Below are positions 47,498 through 58,939 of a stretch of DNA of 64,000 nt, piece by piece. Numbering within the stretch: the stretch's first letter is position 1; the number at the start of each line of letters is the position of its first letter. Below the pieces are notes generated by a model. The model was not told the origin of the DNA, did no database searches, and saw only the letters and a program-made list of their open reading frames with translations. The translations under genes and the position numbers were made by a program. Source of the DNA: Isoetes taiwanensis. Lineage: Eukaryota > Streptophyta > Lycopodiopsida > Isoetales > Isoetaceae. The stretch lies in the NCBI GenBank assembly GCA_021234155.1, contig JAJEKV010000196.1, forward strand, positions 307,640 through 371,639. Reading direction: 5' to 3'.

Positions 47498-48922
47498 ATG
47501 GCCTTTTCAGCACCTCTTACCTTTGATGACCGCCTTAGATGGTATGCAGCTGGAGAGCATTGGGATCCCCAGATTCCATATCCTCTCTTGGATCATCAGT
47601 TGTTGTTCTCCATTGACCTCATTGCCAATATGCAGGCTCATTCTGCCTGCGCAGAGTGGTTAGAGTTTTACTTGCACGATATTGTTCCCCTTTGTGTTAC
47701 CATGGGAGAACCTCCAGCACTTTACCTAAGCCACAATCATCGGTGGAGATCTTTGGGTGGAGATCGAGCAACCGAGCAAACTCACAGTATGGCATTATTG
47801 GCCCGTGCCATTCAGCCGCCTACCCTTGCTTTTGGGGACAACCTTCATTTTGAGGCCACTTTTGCTCTTGCCATCCTTATGGACCGGTTTGTTCCAGACG
47901 AACCGCTTCTTCCGGGACAAGGGTCACACGAGGATGACGATGAAGACGATGAGGAAGTCGACCTCACTGATTTCCAGCATTTGCACCAGCTAGCACACGA
48001 AATACCTGAACGAAGTCGGCATCACCTCCGTTTTGGTAGTTTGGAGGCCTTGCCCGTTGTTTGGGTCAATGGTAAGGATTATTTACTTTTTGAGGATATC
48101 CTCGCCATCTATCATGCTTGTGGTATCAAAAAAGGGGGTCATACTCACCTCAAGGTTGAGATTCTTTATCAATTGGCAGAATACTGTATGGATCCTTTTA
48201 TTGACTACACGGATCCTCAGTTACCACCACCAGTCCAGCATGCCTTAAGTTAGCATGCTGAGGGTTTTGATCCCGCTCGCACTCTTTTAGAATTGCGGGA
48301 TTATTTCCTGGAAAATGCACCTCCGGAACCTGATGCTTCTGAGTTTGCCAGCCGCGGACCTCATGTTCGTCCAATGCATCTGGTGGAGGTAGTTGATGTC
48401 CCAGATGATACTGAAGAATCCCTCACAGAGATTTCGCAACAAGAGCGAAGAGAAATCAAGGAAGAAGAGGACGAAGATGCTCTTCCTATGGATCTCGAGA
48501 AGGAAATTCAGCACTTTCGGCCCGATCCTGCGATCTTCGCTTGGGGTAATGCACTTACCCGTTTCTTTCTCTCGACTTTCGACAAGACCAGGTCTTGTTT
48601 TGTGCCCAAAGGTTATCCAAGGAAGCTGAGGCCCGCGTGGTGGGCATTGCGGGCTTTATCGATTCTGGCGGGCCATTTCGAATTTGGCAGCGGCGGGCGG
48701 CCGTCGTTACGGTACATTTTTGCCCGTCATACGGCATTAGGCGCCTTGTGCCGAGGATCGCCGGGCCCCTTATCTATGAGGGTGCTCACGCGGCGCACCG
48801 TTGGCCACTTTTGTCCTCGAGGACTTCACCACCGGCGGGTTTTGCTGCTCATCCGGCCCGGTTGCCTTGCCGCTATCGCCCTCCGGTGGATGCTCCTCCC
48901 AATTCATCGAGGCGGGACCTAG
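47498..48922 (+). pseudogene. Acidic accessory ORF of unknown function
   Basis: Start chosen at ATCATGGCC, a good plant start context; the frame is also open from 47474. It reads 251 codons to an in-frame TAG (48251-48253) and continues in the same frame to 48922; after about 48600 a neighbouring frame (to 48942, Pro/Arg-rich, ending at TAA) looks more protein-like, suggesting a frameshift. Features: an acidic patch (EDDDEDDEEVDL) near residue 150, a second (EEEDEDALPMDLEKE) later, no membrane segment. The NGKDYLLFEDILAIYHACGI block and the PPPVQHALS...TLLELRDYF block resemble the upstream region of the histone-like ORF ([31 protein letters not shown]), hinting at a shared module. No known family was recognised. 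Confidence 0.55.
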
Positions 48923-48944
48923 TTCACGAAAATCTTTTGTAATT

Positions 48945-49156
48945 TCTTAAGTTTACGGATGTAGCCTTCGGGCAATTTTGTTGATTACTAAATACGTTTA
49001 TTTTATATCATCAAACTTATGCCGTACTTTGTGCCCTTCTTTTCTGAGTAATTAGTTGTTCTAGATCATTGCTGTATATGTTGTTTCAATTTTCGTGAAC
49101 TTTGAATACTGCATATACAAGTTCTATCTAAATACAACTACTTCTCTTTTGTATAG
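48945..49156 (+). promoter_or_regulatory. 3' end of a proposed intron and splice acceptor before gag
   Basis: The AT-rich stretch ends in CTTCTCTTTTGTATAG (AG at 49155-49156), a strong plant acceptor. The next bases GC CAT CCA GAT GAA are in frame with gag. The partner donor would be CAG then GTGAGT in the LTR (copy seen at 59222-59223). The phase fits exactly: one leftover G from the LTR exon plus GC gives a Gly codon. Confidence 0.65.
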
Positions 49157-50377
49157 GCCATCCAGATGAACGCTTGTTTCGGCAACAACTTGCCGATATA
49201 CACGCCTACGTGCTTCAACAACCACGGGCGTCGGAAGGCATGCCAAATATTGGACCTTTGGACAGATATCAGCCTCCTAGCCAGGGGGAGAACGTGGTCC
49301 AGCCACCGCCATCACCACGTGCTAGCAATGTCAGTCACCGTGGGCATCATCGCCATCAGGACCGCCGACATGATGGGGATCACAGCAGACACCACCGTCA
49401 GCACCGTCATCACGATGGTAACCAGGATCAGTACAATCCAGATGGTCGTCGGCTTAGGCATGCTGATGCGGGTGGAGATGGAGATGGTGATGGGTCCGAC
49501 GATGAAAGGCGTCACCGACATGGAAGGGACCATAGACGGCCTCACAGGGATGGTCGTCGTGACAGAAGACGATGTGGTCAAGTTCCAGTTCAGATTCTTC
49601 CGACTCAAATGTTTCCACAGATTTGGAATCTGATGCTACTCGTGCAGGCCACGGGGACTATCGAGGAAGAATGTGAATCTTTGCCATGGCCAATGCGGAA
49701 GAAACGAAAAAACTTTCACAGTTCACAGGAGACGGCCGCACAGGAATCCAAGCCGAAGCATGGTTGGATGAGATGCGAGAGTTTGGCCAGTTCCACAGGA
49801 TGACGGATGCAGATATGGGTAGGGTCGCAACGGCTAATCTAACCTTTGCTTGCTTTCGTGATCGGTGGAAGGGGAAGCTTCGGCGCTCTCGAGTCTCTAG
49901 GACAAAGTGTCCATTTAAGAGGTTTGGCAAGGCATTTAAGCATCACTTTGTTCCTCGTGCCAAAGAGATGCCGGCGATTCGAGGCTCTACGAGGTTCGAC
50001 AAAAGAACATGTCGGTACAGGAGTACACTAATGAGTTTATGCGGCTGCGTCTGTATGAGCCCAAAATGACAGAGCGCCGTGCAGTGGAAGGCTATGTGGA
50101 GGGGTTATCAGATAACTTGCGTAGCATGGTTCGTGCTTTGGGCCCCAGAACTGTTGCGGATGCCGAGGAGAAGGCTTTGAGCTTGGCGGAAGGGCCGGGA
50201 CAATCATCCCGGGGTAAAGCTCCTGATTACACTCCCACCACCAGTAAGCCTTATGTTCCCTATCGGCAAAGGTCTCCAGGGCCGAATTATGCACAGCAAG
50301 CTCCGCCAGCTCCAGAAAAGCGGGTCACTTTTAATGCACCTCCTAGGGTGCCATTGGATCATTTGCTTTCGGGCTGA
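49157..50377 (+). pseudogene. gag: gag of the accessory-ORF chromovirus
   Basis: After the acceptor the frame reads HPDERLFRQQLADIHAYVLQ, then a long His/Arg/Asp-rich region (49310-49570). A shift near 49650 leads to the Retrotrans_gag domain (KLSQFTGDGRTGIQAEAWLD, 49686-). A further shift near 50000 leads to EFMRLRLYEPKMTERRAVEG and a Pro-rich tail to 50377. Gag builds the particle. It is closely related to the gag at 44.5-45.4 kb. The lack of a gag ATG at the start of the homology supports translation beginning in the LTR exon. Confidence 0.8.
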
Positions 50378-50386
50378 GCGGAACGG

Positions 50387-51149
50387 ATGAGGAATTTGAT
50401 ACAGACAGTCACTTCCGAAGATAGAGCCCGGGGTTGTGAGAACAACTCCTGTTTCCGTTGTTTTCAACCAGGCCACAGGATGCAGGAATGTCCACGGCTC
50501 ACGGCTATGGCACAAGCGGCGCTTGTTCGAATGGATTTTGATAATTACGCCGACTTTGCTGATATTCCTCAATACGAGCCCGAAGATTATATACAAGGTC
50601 AGTGTAAAATTTTTGCTGCTATTGGCCCGACCAAGCGAGAAAGTCAACTGCGATTATTTTCACTTTGTTGGCACCATAGATTCCAAGCCCTTTGTTGTTT
50701 TGTTGGATTGTGGTAGTACCCACAATTTTGTCTCTCCACGAGTTTCCAATATTTTACAGTTTAGGGTCCTGCATTCTAAACTGCGACCTGTGATGTTGGC
50801 AAGTGGTGCTATCCGTTATACAAGGGGACAGCGTCTGAATTTGGATGTTCAGTTGCCCAATGCATCCACTTCTTTTGGTGCCGAAGTCATGGATATTGGT
50901 GGTTATGACTTGATCATTGGCATGGAATTCTTGACTCTAGCAAATGCTATCATTGACTGTGCAAAACACACGGTGACGTTTGATACAGCTGAAGGCAAAC
51001 GCGTCACTATTGCAGGTAAGCCGCTTACGCCTGTCATGCAATGTATTTCTATGAGGCAATTATGCAAGGCATTTAAAAAGAACCAGGTTGCTTATTTGGT
51101 TAAGCTTAATGCTATTGCTGCCCCATCCAAGCATGCCTCAACCTATTAG
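50387..51149 (+). pseudogene. Zinc knuckle and aspartic protease
   Basis: A complete CCHC knuckle (CFRCFQPGHRMQEC, near 50452-50493) is in one frame. After a frameshift near 50660 the protease follows, with active-site block FVVLLDCGSTHNFVSP near 50690 (DCG in place of the commoner DSG/DTG) and the family's second block GGYDLIIGMEFL near 50902. The catalytic Asp is kept, unlike the related element at 44 kb. Confidence 0.8.
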
Positions 51150-52497
51150 GGACTTGTTGCATGAGTTTCAGGATTTGTTTCCTGACAACATACATCAGTT
51201 GCCACCATTCCGTGGAGTGGAATGCGAGATCACCTTGGAGCCGCACACTCAACCTCCAAGTAAGGCACCTTACAGATTATCTTCCCCGGAGTTAGCGGAG
51301 TTAAAGAAGCAGTTGCAAGAACTTCTTGACTTGGGATTTATTTGACCGAGTGTCTCACCTTTTGGGGCACCGATTCTTTTTGTCAAGAAGAAGGATGGTT
51401 CTATGAGGATGTGTATTGATTATCGCCAGCTTAATAAGCATACCATCAAGAACCGTTACGCTCTGCCTCGTCCTGATGACCTCATGGATCAGTTGCAAGG
51501 TGCTAAGTATTTTTCAAAGATTGATTTGCGATCGGGATATCATCAGATTCACATTAAAGAAGACGACATCCATAAGTCGGCTTTCAGAACACGGTATGGC
51601 CATTATGAGTTCACAGTTATGCCTTTTGGTCTTACTAATGCTCCCGCGGTTTTCATGCGGTTGATGAATGATGTGTTCCGTCAGTATTTGGATGATTTCA
51701 TCGTTATCTTCTTTGATGATATTCTAATCTACAGTAAGACTCTTGAAGAGCATACTCATCACCTGCGGTTAGCTCTTCAGAAGCTTCGGAGACATCAGCT
51801 CTTTGCTAAGTTCTCCAAATGTAAGTTTGCAGCCACGGAAGTGGAGTATCTTGGTCATATTGTCTCTGCTGAGGTCATTTCTACAGATCCCTCTAAGATT
51901 GAAGCTGTTCAGGGATGGCCTGCTCCTCAGAATGTCTCGGAAGTCAGAAGCTTCTTAGGCTTGGCAGGTTATTATCGCAAATTTGTAAAGGGGTTTGCTG
52001 AGTTAGTTGCACCTTTGACAAATTTGACCAAGAACCAACTGGTTCGGGATTGGGCTTTGCATTGGAGAGAGAATGTTCAATCCTGTTTTCAGAAATTGAA
52101 GGATGCTTTGATTTCTGCGCCAGTCCTTACACTTCCAGATCCGGAACTCGATAAGTTGGTTGCCACAGATGCTAGCGATGTTGCTACAGGTGGAGTTCTT
52201 ATGCAGGAAAGTCGGGTGATTGCTTATGATTCCAAGAAGTTAAATCCTGCACATCAGAACTACCCCACACATGACAAGGAGCTTTTGGCTATTGTCCATG
52301 CCTTGCGTATCTGGCGCCATTACTTATTGGGTCGGCCATTTCAACTGGATACTGATCATCAGAGTCTCCAGTATATCTTCACTCAGCCCAACTTGAATTT
52401 GCGGCAGCGGAGATGGATGGAGTTCCTTGAAGAGTATGAATTTCAGATAGTCTATAAGCCTGGTAAGCACAATGTCTATAAGCCTGGTAAGCACACT
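51150..52497 (+). pseudogene. Reverse transcriptase and RNase H
   Basis: The connecting and finger region (51088-51345) is followed by an in-frame TGA at 51345 where the related element codes Arg ([12 protein letters not shown]): a single CGA to TGA change. From 51403 a 360-codon open frame carries [35 protein letters not shown], the catalytic FFDD (near 51711) and the RNase H blocks [13 protein letters not shown] and DTDHQSL, i.e. three of the four RNase H acidic residues. The frame ends at YKPGKHN, just before the last block, at a 24-bp tandem duplication and the nested insertion. Confidence 0.9.
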
Positions 52498-52498
52498 G
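52451..52498 (+). repeat. 24-bp tandem duplication at an insertion/deletion junction
   Basis: TCTATAAGCCTGGTAAGCAC plus four bases occurs twice in a row (52451-52474, 52475-52498). It marks the exact edge where the chromovirus stops and the truncated LTR of the nested element begins. Such short filler duplications are typical of end-joining repair. Confidence 0.8.
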
Positions 52499-53181
52499 AA
52501 CCTTCATCAAAGAGGAACAGCCCGGGAGGGCTCTTATGCACAGGCTGCATAGGGATCTACAGGGATCTATCTAGGCTAGAACCTACTCCTAATAAGCTTT
52601 CAGGCCTCTACCCATCCCTTACCCCATTAACTAAGGAAAGGTGCAACAGCAATACCAACAGAATAGAACAGAGAACATCATCATCATCATAGAATAGAAT
52701 AGCGAAATACTCCATAAAACGAATACAAGGGTCAGTGTAAAGACAAAGAATCATGACAAACTAACCGGAACATCCACTGGATGCATGGAGACTAGATCAG
52801 AGGATGGAGAAGAGCTCGAATCTGCTGATCCAGGTGATGGCAAGCGCCAGAGTTCTCGAACCCTTGGCTGGGTGCTGGGTGCTGGCGCCAGAGCTCTGCT
52901 GCCCAAGTCGAAATTGGGGCAAAAAGGCAGATCTAGGATCTGGTCCCTTTTATGCATGCTCCTGGCCCTTCGATTGGGCCACGTGTCACCACCTTAATTA
53001 ATTAAGTGTCACCACATTAATTAATTAAGTGTAACAAACCTAACATGTTAGTACAATGTTAATGTTAACATATCAAGTTAGACTAACATGTTAACATAAC
53101 AAGTACCTCTTGGGCCGTAGGTCGGTGACGTGTCACGTATGATACAGTATTTATACCCGTATACTTACGGGGAACGTCACA
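52498..53181 (-). repeat. Truncated 3' LTR of the nested element
   Basis: Matches 57789-58474 closely (GAACCTTCATCAAAGAGGAAC through TACTTACGGGGAACGTC). About 845 bp of the LTR's distal part is missing at the 52498 junction. Confidence 0.85.
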
Positions 53182-53194
53182 TTCTCCCCCCCTT

Positions 53195-56100
53195 AAAAAA
53201 AATAATGTTGTCCTCAGCATTAGGAAGGGTCTACCACTGTTAGGGGGTCAAGAGCCGTATAACCACACAAAGTGATTGTAACAAGGGATAAAGAAATTAA
53301 ATTAAGATTATGAATGCCAACCCAAAGGTGAGGCGAAGAAAAAGACACGCTTACGCACAACCACCAAGAGTGCTTAACTCAAAGGTCAAGATAAGGTAAA
53401 AAAAAATTGGGTAACGAGAAGGCCAATTATAGACATAGGAATTAAGCACAGGGATAGAAAAAGTATATACAGAACGGAAGCATGAGAGAACTAACTGTAA
53501 TTACTTAATAAGGTCTAGACCCGTTAGTATCGATAACATATTACATGTTACCATAAGGGAAAATTGTTGGCATATTGAAAAGGCGAAACATATTGGAAGA
53601 AGTCCAATATGAGTTGTGGATATGACTCAATAAAGTGAGGGAAATAAAACAATTCCCAGATTCTGAAAAGAATAGGATGGTGAAATCATTAGCTGCACAA
53701 AAGTATCATCGTCAAAGTGATCAATTTTGAAAATGACGTTCGTGTGCAGGGAGATTTTAAATTACACAAAAAAATACCATGTTCAAAATGAGCAGTTTTG
53801 AAAATGATATTCATGTACAATTCATAAGTGCTATTTTGATTTTGATATTACTACACCTAGCGTAAAACACTGAATTTATACAGGAGTGTATAAGACAAGA
53901 TGTAGATGAGTGGTTGGTACTATGTATGTTATAACGTAACATACCTATGATACAATTAACTTGATATACATTTCTAAAGGATGAGGGTTGAATGGAATAT
54001 TTAATATCCCAATCATGGACAGAGTTTGAGAGAAACAATGGGAATGTAATCTTATTATAGATACATGCCGAGACAAGGAGTAAAAACAAAGGGGCGATGT
54101 ATGATGACGGGTCCGAAGAAAGTAGTGACCCGGGAAGATGGGTAACAATGTTGGTCAATTGTATGCCCAACATACGTGGTAAGCAAGAAGGCATGGTTGG
54201 CATGCGATCTCCTATTTAGATCGAACAATTTCCTAAAGAAGACAGGGTAACATGATTATGGTGCTATTGTTCAGAATGAGATGCCAACAATATCACCTGA
54301 GGATTCCTAGAATAGGCAATTACATTTTCTATTAAGCCTTGGAAGGATTAAGAATCTCAAGAGATTCCGAATATTGAGGGAAATTTTAGTTTCCCTACAG
54401 GACAGAGGTTGATTATGAATGGTGACATCACAGTAAGAGCTGACACGGGTAGACGCTACTAGGTGATAACCTTCCATTCACATGGATTGTATGATAGAAG
54501 AAGAAATTTTAAGATTTATTAAACACAACATGTTATATACACAAGATGTGCGTAATATATCTATCGGTTTCTTCAGAAGACTGTCAGGGTGGCTGCATGA
54601 TTGAGGTAACAAGAATCATAAATTCTTGTACTACGAGCAATTAAAGGTTAGCGAAACTTCGAAGATAAGGATCATGTCATGTCCATACCTAGACATGCCG
54701 ACGGAGATAGGGGTTGCCTAGAGAGTCGTGTCTAAGATAATACATTATAGTTACACGGCCGCGTGTAACCCATAAAAGATAAGGTAGAGACTACACTCAA
54801 GTCTGGATAGGAGTCAAGACGAAAGGTATCGGTTCGAATAGATAACAAATAACTTATCTCAAGTATTTGGTTTGGGCTCTATTCAAGGGTTCCGATAATG
54901 GCAGAAAGAAGAGATTAAGGACGACTCTTATAATTATACCCTGAGGTATAATCCCAAAGAGATGAGGTCATACTAGATTGAAGTGCCAGAATAACATTCC
55001 CTAGGGAACCATAGGGTAGATGTCAGAATGGATGGCGATCACACGTTATATAACGTGCAAAAAAAAAAAAAAAGGACATATAGAAGGGACCAAGTAAGAA
55101 TTAGGGTCCGCATTACAAGAGAAATAACAGGCCCATAACAAAATTCAAGGCGCATTACTTTAGAAAAGATGGCAAGAGCGAGGCCGCAATTGGTTCTGAG
55201 GGATTGGTTACGAAATCCCAATAAGGATTTAGAATGACGGCTATGAAAATGCGAGCAGATGTTGGCTACAACATCGAGTTGATACCAAGAGGGCAGGATA
55301 ACCATTAACGAATGCATCCAAAAAGAATGTCGTATGGTAGGTGACGGGTAGAATGACTCAGGGTCAAAGTGCCAACTCCAAGAGATAATAATAGACTTTC
55401 CTCAAGGTTACAAAAGGGCAAGGAAAGAGAATGAAGGGATCTCATAAAACTAGGTGGAAGTGGACCGAAAAAGCGGATTCACGACATACCGAAGGAAGGA
55501 GAATCCCAGACAAGAGAGACGACCAATATCGAACAAGAAGTTCGATGACAGAAACTTGGGTGTTCTATTGGAGCATACCTCATTGTTGACGAAGCGAAGC
55601 CAGCATACCTCGTTAATAATGAAGCAAGGCCAAGACAAAGGGCTTATCACGTTGTAATTCTTAAGGACAATATAGAATTTAGTCAGTGGGTTATCCACAT
55701 CATTTACAGGTTGTGGTAGACTGGCAGAAAGTATACCCCATGTACCATAGGGAATACCCACTAGGTATGGTAACTGACCGAGCCATCGAGAGCACGGCAA
55801 CGGTACCAGAAAGACACGACAGTGGCTATAGGTTGGTTCATCGAAAAACCAACGCTTGGTCAGCGGTGGTGTAAAATTCACGGTGGTTCTTCCACAGTAA
55901 TCCAGGAGTGGCAGACATGACAAAGTACTGGTAAAATACCAAGTACAGACTGGAGAGACGTGTAGTTGACATTTGTAACAAATGACAACAACAGCTAACG
56001 TAAAGTGACTTCCTAAAAAGTCAATTGCATGAACACTGCTGGGTCACGAGGATAGTATAACCATGGTAAATAACCTGGTTAATAAGACTGGAGACTTGCA

Positions 56101-56930
56101 CGTAGAAGTGTTCATGTGAAGACATAGTTCACCAGAGAGATGTGGTCCCTGACAAGATGTAAGGTTGGAACAAGATAATACCCCTAGGTAATCAAAGAAA
56201 CGACACATTCTCTCCCCCTTGACAGGAATGATATAGACAAGGACTACTAAAGCAGATTTAGCCCATCCTTAGAAGGGTTATTCTATACGCGAGAAGTAGG
56301 TGACTATGGGAAAGCGAGCTTTCAAGCTCGGTGGTTATCCTTGCACTGAGTGCTGATGGAAAGATCCCTTCTTCACGGTATAAGGAGTTGACGAGGAATA
56401 GAGGAGGACACTCACCTAGGTAAACGAAGCTATGGGTACGTCGGCTATGGCAGGCGAAGCTCAAGGTATGCCGGCTATGGACGCCACAAGCCGCTGCTGC
56501 ATTACCTGAAGTTCGGCACTCCAACAACTTGGGTCTGATTAAGAACAACAAGAGACATTCAATTGGAAAATAAATCCGGGGTTAGACTTAAAAGAAACAA
56601 GCGGACAGAAAAAAAAATTTAATTTTTTTTTTTTTTTTTATTCAGAGTTGGGGATTTCGATTTTTATTTTTTTATTTTAAAATTCGGATTCCCCATCTGC
56701 GAATAACTTTGACTTTAACCCAGCTGACTTTGTCCAGCGTTGACTCGGGTCTCCCTTAGCTAAATCAGGTACTGGGAACTCGATGGTGACCTCCAATTTG
56801 GCAAATTCCTACTCTACAAGGGGTTAGTAGCATACAAGACACTAAGAAAACTCTAGGTCAATTCTAACTAACGGAAATTAGTACTACTTGGCCATGGTAA
56901 GTGCCATGATCTTGGTCTACCAAGATCATC
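53195..56930 (-). other. Non-coding interior of the nested element
   Basis: No recognised protein domain. The longest frame (157 codons, minus, 55450-55923) has no known motif. A second purine-tract-like block, the reverse of ACACATTCTCTCCCCCTTGA at about 56203, resembles the LTR/purine-tract junction at 53178-53193 and could mark an internal LTR relic. Confidence 0.55.
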
Positions 56931-56942
56931 GCTCTGATACCA
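56931..56942 (-). promoter_or_regulatory. Primer binding site of the nested element
   Basis: GCTCTGATACCA on the plus strand, i.e. TGGTATCAGAGC on the element strand (tRNA-iMet type), one base from the LTR end. Confidence 0.85.
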
Positions 56943-56943
56943 C

Positions 56944-58474
56944 TGTGATGCTCCCTGACGATATACGATGCTCCCATCGTATAAGCCCAGAAAATCCCCC
57001 TTCCCAATGCACTCAATGCACCATTGAGTCACTGAGTCGGGCCCTCCATATACCCTGGAACACTCGTGATGGGCGAGCTTCCAAGGGAAGGGCACGGAGG
57101 TGTCTTGGCCTTCCATCCCTTCATAGGAACCTATACAGCGGAAGCAAACACGTTAGCACATACCAATAAGCCAATAAATAATATGCCACCTCCAGGGGTG
57201 GCCCCTCCATCAATACACAACATAACATAGAATATGCAACTATGATGCAAGGCCTTACCCCCGGCTCAGTATCAAGGGAAGATGACTGTCGGTCAAGGCT
57301 CAAAAAACAGCAAGAAGAAGAAGAACAATGGCAAATGGCTGGCACAAGAAGTATAGACCACAGGTATCCACTCCATCCGCCCCTCCTGTGCATACTTTGC
57401 AGAATGGATTGTTCCAACTTCTGATCAGACTCTAGGTCTTCTCGGAAACGCAAACCTCAGGGAATCACCCTCTGAGATCTACTCCGGGGTTCATAATCCC
57501 TCCGACCAAAGACCATGAACTAGAAGTGTTCCAGAGAATGGGGTATCCATGTGCCACAGAAAGATCGTCACCCGGATCACCGGCATCCGACCATACCCGA
57601 CTGAACCCATCTCTCCGCATAGCCAGAGCTAGGGCGTTAGACCTTATACCCAGGGCTCCCTGAGTCTCTAAGTATTAGGCTTAGCAGCTGAAATAGGGAA
57701 CAAGCCAAGATCACTTGGCGAGGCCCCGTACCACTTCTCCCCACCTCCTTCTCGTGAATCCATGGGGTGCAATGACACCACATGGACGAACCTTCATCAA
57801 AGAGGAACATCCCGGGAGGGCTCTTATGCACAGGCCGCATAGGGATCTACAGGGATCTATCTAGGCTAGAACCTACTCCTAATAAGCTTTCAGGCCTCTA
57901 CCCATCCCTTACTCCATTAACTAAGGAAAGGTGCAACAGCAATACCAACAGAATAGAACAGAGAACATCATCATCATCATAGAATAGAATAGCGAAGTAC
58001 TCCATAAAACAAATACAAGGGTCAGCGTAAAGACAAAGAATCATGACAAACTAACCGGAACATCCACTGGATGCATGGAGACCAGATCAGAGGATGGAGA
58101 AGAGCTCGAATCTGCTGATCCAGGTGATGGCAAGCGCCAGAGTTCTCGAACCCTTGGTCATTTGGTCTTTGGGGCGAGCTCTGCTGCCCAAGTCGAAATT
58201 GGGGCAAAAAGGCAGATCTAGGATCTGGTCCCTTTTATGCATGCTCCTGGCCCTTCGATTGGGCCACGTGTCACCACCTTAATTAATTAAGTGTCACCAC
58301 ATTAATTAATTAAGTGTAACAAACCTAACATGTTAGTTAGTACAATGTTAATGTTAACATATCAAGTTAGACTAACATGTTAACATAACAAAAGTACCTC
58401 TTGGGCGTGGGTCGGTGGCGTGTCACGCGTATGATCACGGTATTTATACCCCGTATACTTACGGGGAACGTCCA
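56944..58474 (-). repeat. 5' LTR of the nested element (~1531 bp)
   Basis: On the element strand it begins TG(T)GACGTTCCCCGTAAG, with one base apparently missing at the very end, and finishes CGTCAGGGAGCATCACA. It has a TATAAATA box 30-40 bp inside the left end and a second GCATAAAAGGG further on. Near 58053-58073 the element strand reads ATGCATCCAGTGGATGTTCC, then G and GTTAGT: a short ATG exon with a donor, the same design as in the chromovirus LTR. The 3' half matches the LTR pieces at 59.4-62.3 kb. Confidence 0.8.
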
Positions 58475-58937
58475 CGGTCAACGAGATCTTGCGACATGCG
58501 GGCTTTGGTTGAAGAAATGCGTGCTTACTTATTGGTCGCTCGTAGTCGGTGAAGACTATTGAGATAAGCACCGTACGGATCGTCAATTTCAGGTTGGCGA
58601 AACAGTTTGGCTTAAGATTAAGGTCAAGCAAGCTAAGTTGCGCATTGGCAATTGTAAGAAGTTGGCACCCAGATGGGCGGGTCCCTTTAAGATTAAGGAG
58701 CGTTTGGGATCCCAGGCCTATAAGTTGGAATTGCCATCTCGACTTAAGATACATGATGTTTTCCATGTTAGCTTGTTAAAGCAGCACACTCCGAATCCTC
58801 ATGAGGTTATAGATACTCAAGTCCTGTTGGAGATGACTGAGGAACAGTTGGAAATTGTGCCAGAGGCTTTATTAGAAAAGTCTCTTAAGAAGACTCGTCG
58901 TACTCAACTTACCCAATTTTTGGTTAAGTGGACTTAA
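58475..58937 (+). pseudogene. Integrase C-terminus with chromodomain
   Basis: The first ~80 bp read DMRALVEEMRAYLLVARSR, the helix after the integrase core. After a frameshift, QFQVGETVWLKIK, APRWAGPFKI (GPF/Y motif), LPSRLKIHDVFHVSLLKQH follow, and then a C-terminal LEKSLKKTRRTQLTQFLVKW, which has the form of a chromovirus chromodomain, a module that targets integration to marked chromatin. The zinc domain and DDE core are absent, lost together with the nested insertion. Confidence 0.85.
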
Positions 58938-58939
58938 TT

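Larger units (their letters stand above)
52498..58474 (-). mobile_element. Nested non-coding LTR retroelement (LARD-like)
   Basis: A minus-strand element about 6.0 kb long. The 5' LTR is at 56944-58474, primer site at 56931-56942, purine tract at 53182-53193 (AAGGGGGGGAGAA on the minus strand), and a 3' LTR truncated to 52498-53181. The 3.7-kb interior has no gag or pol motif on either strand, so it depended on another element. Its leader next to the primer site resembles that of the host chromovirus at 45.5 kb. It sits where the chromovirus lost the rest of RNase H and nearly all of integrase. Confidence 0.8.

Noticed and set aside
49312..49608. 98-codon minus frame opposite gag
   Set aside because: Shadow of the His/Arg/Asp-rich gag region; repetitive Thr/Ile/Met composition.
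55450..55923. 157-codon minus ORF in the nested element as gag or pol
   Set aside because: No gag, protease, RT or integrase motif found in any frame; kept as non-coding interior.
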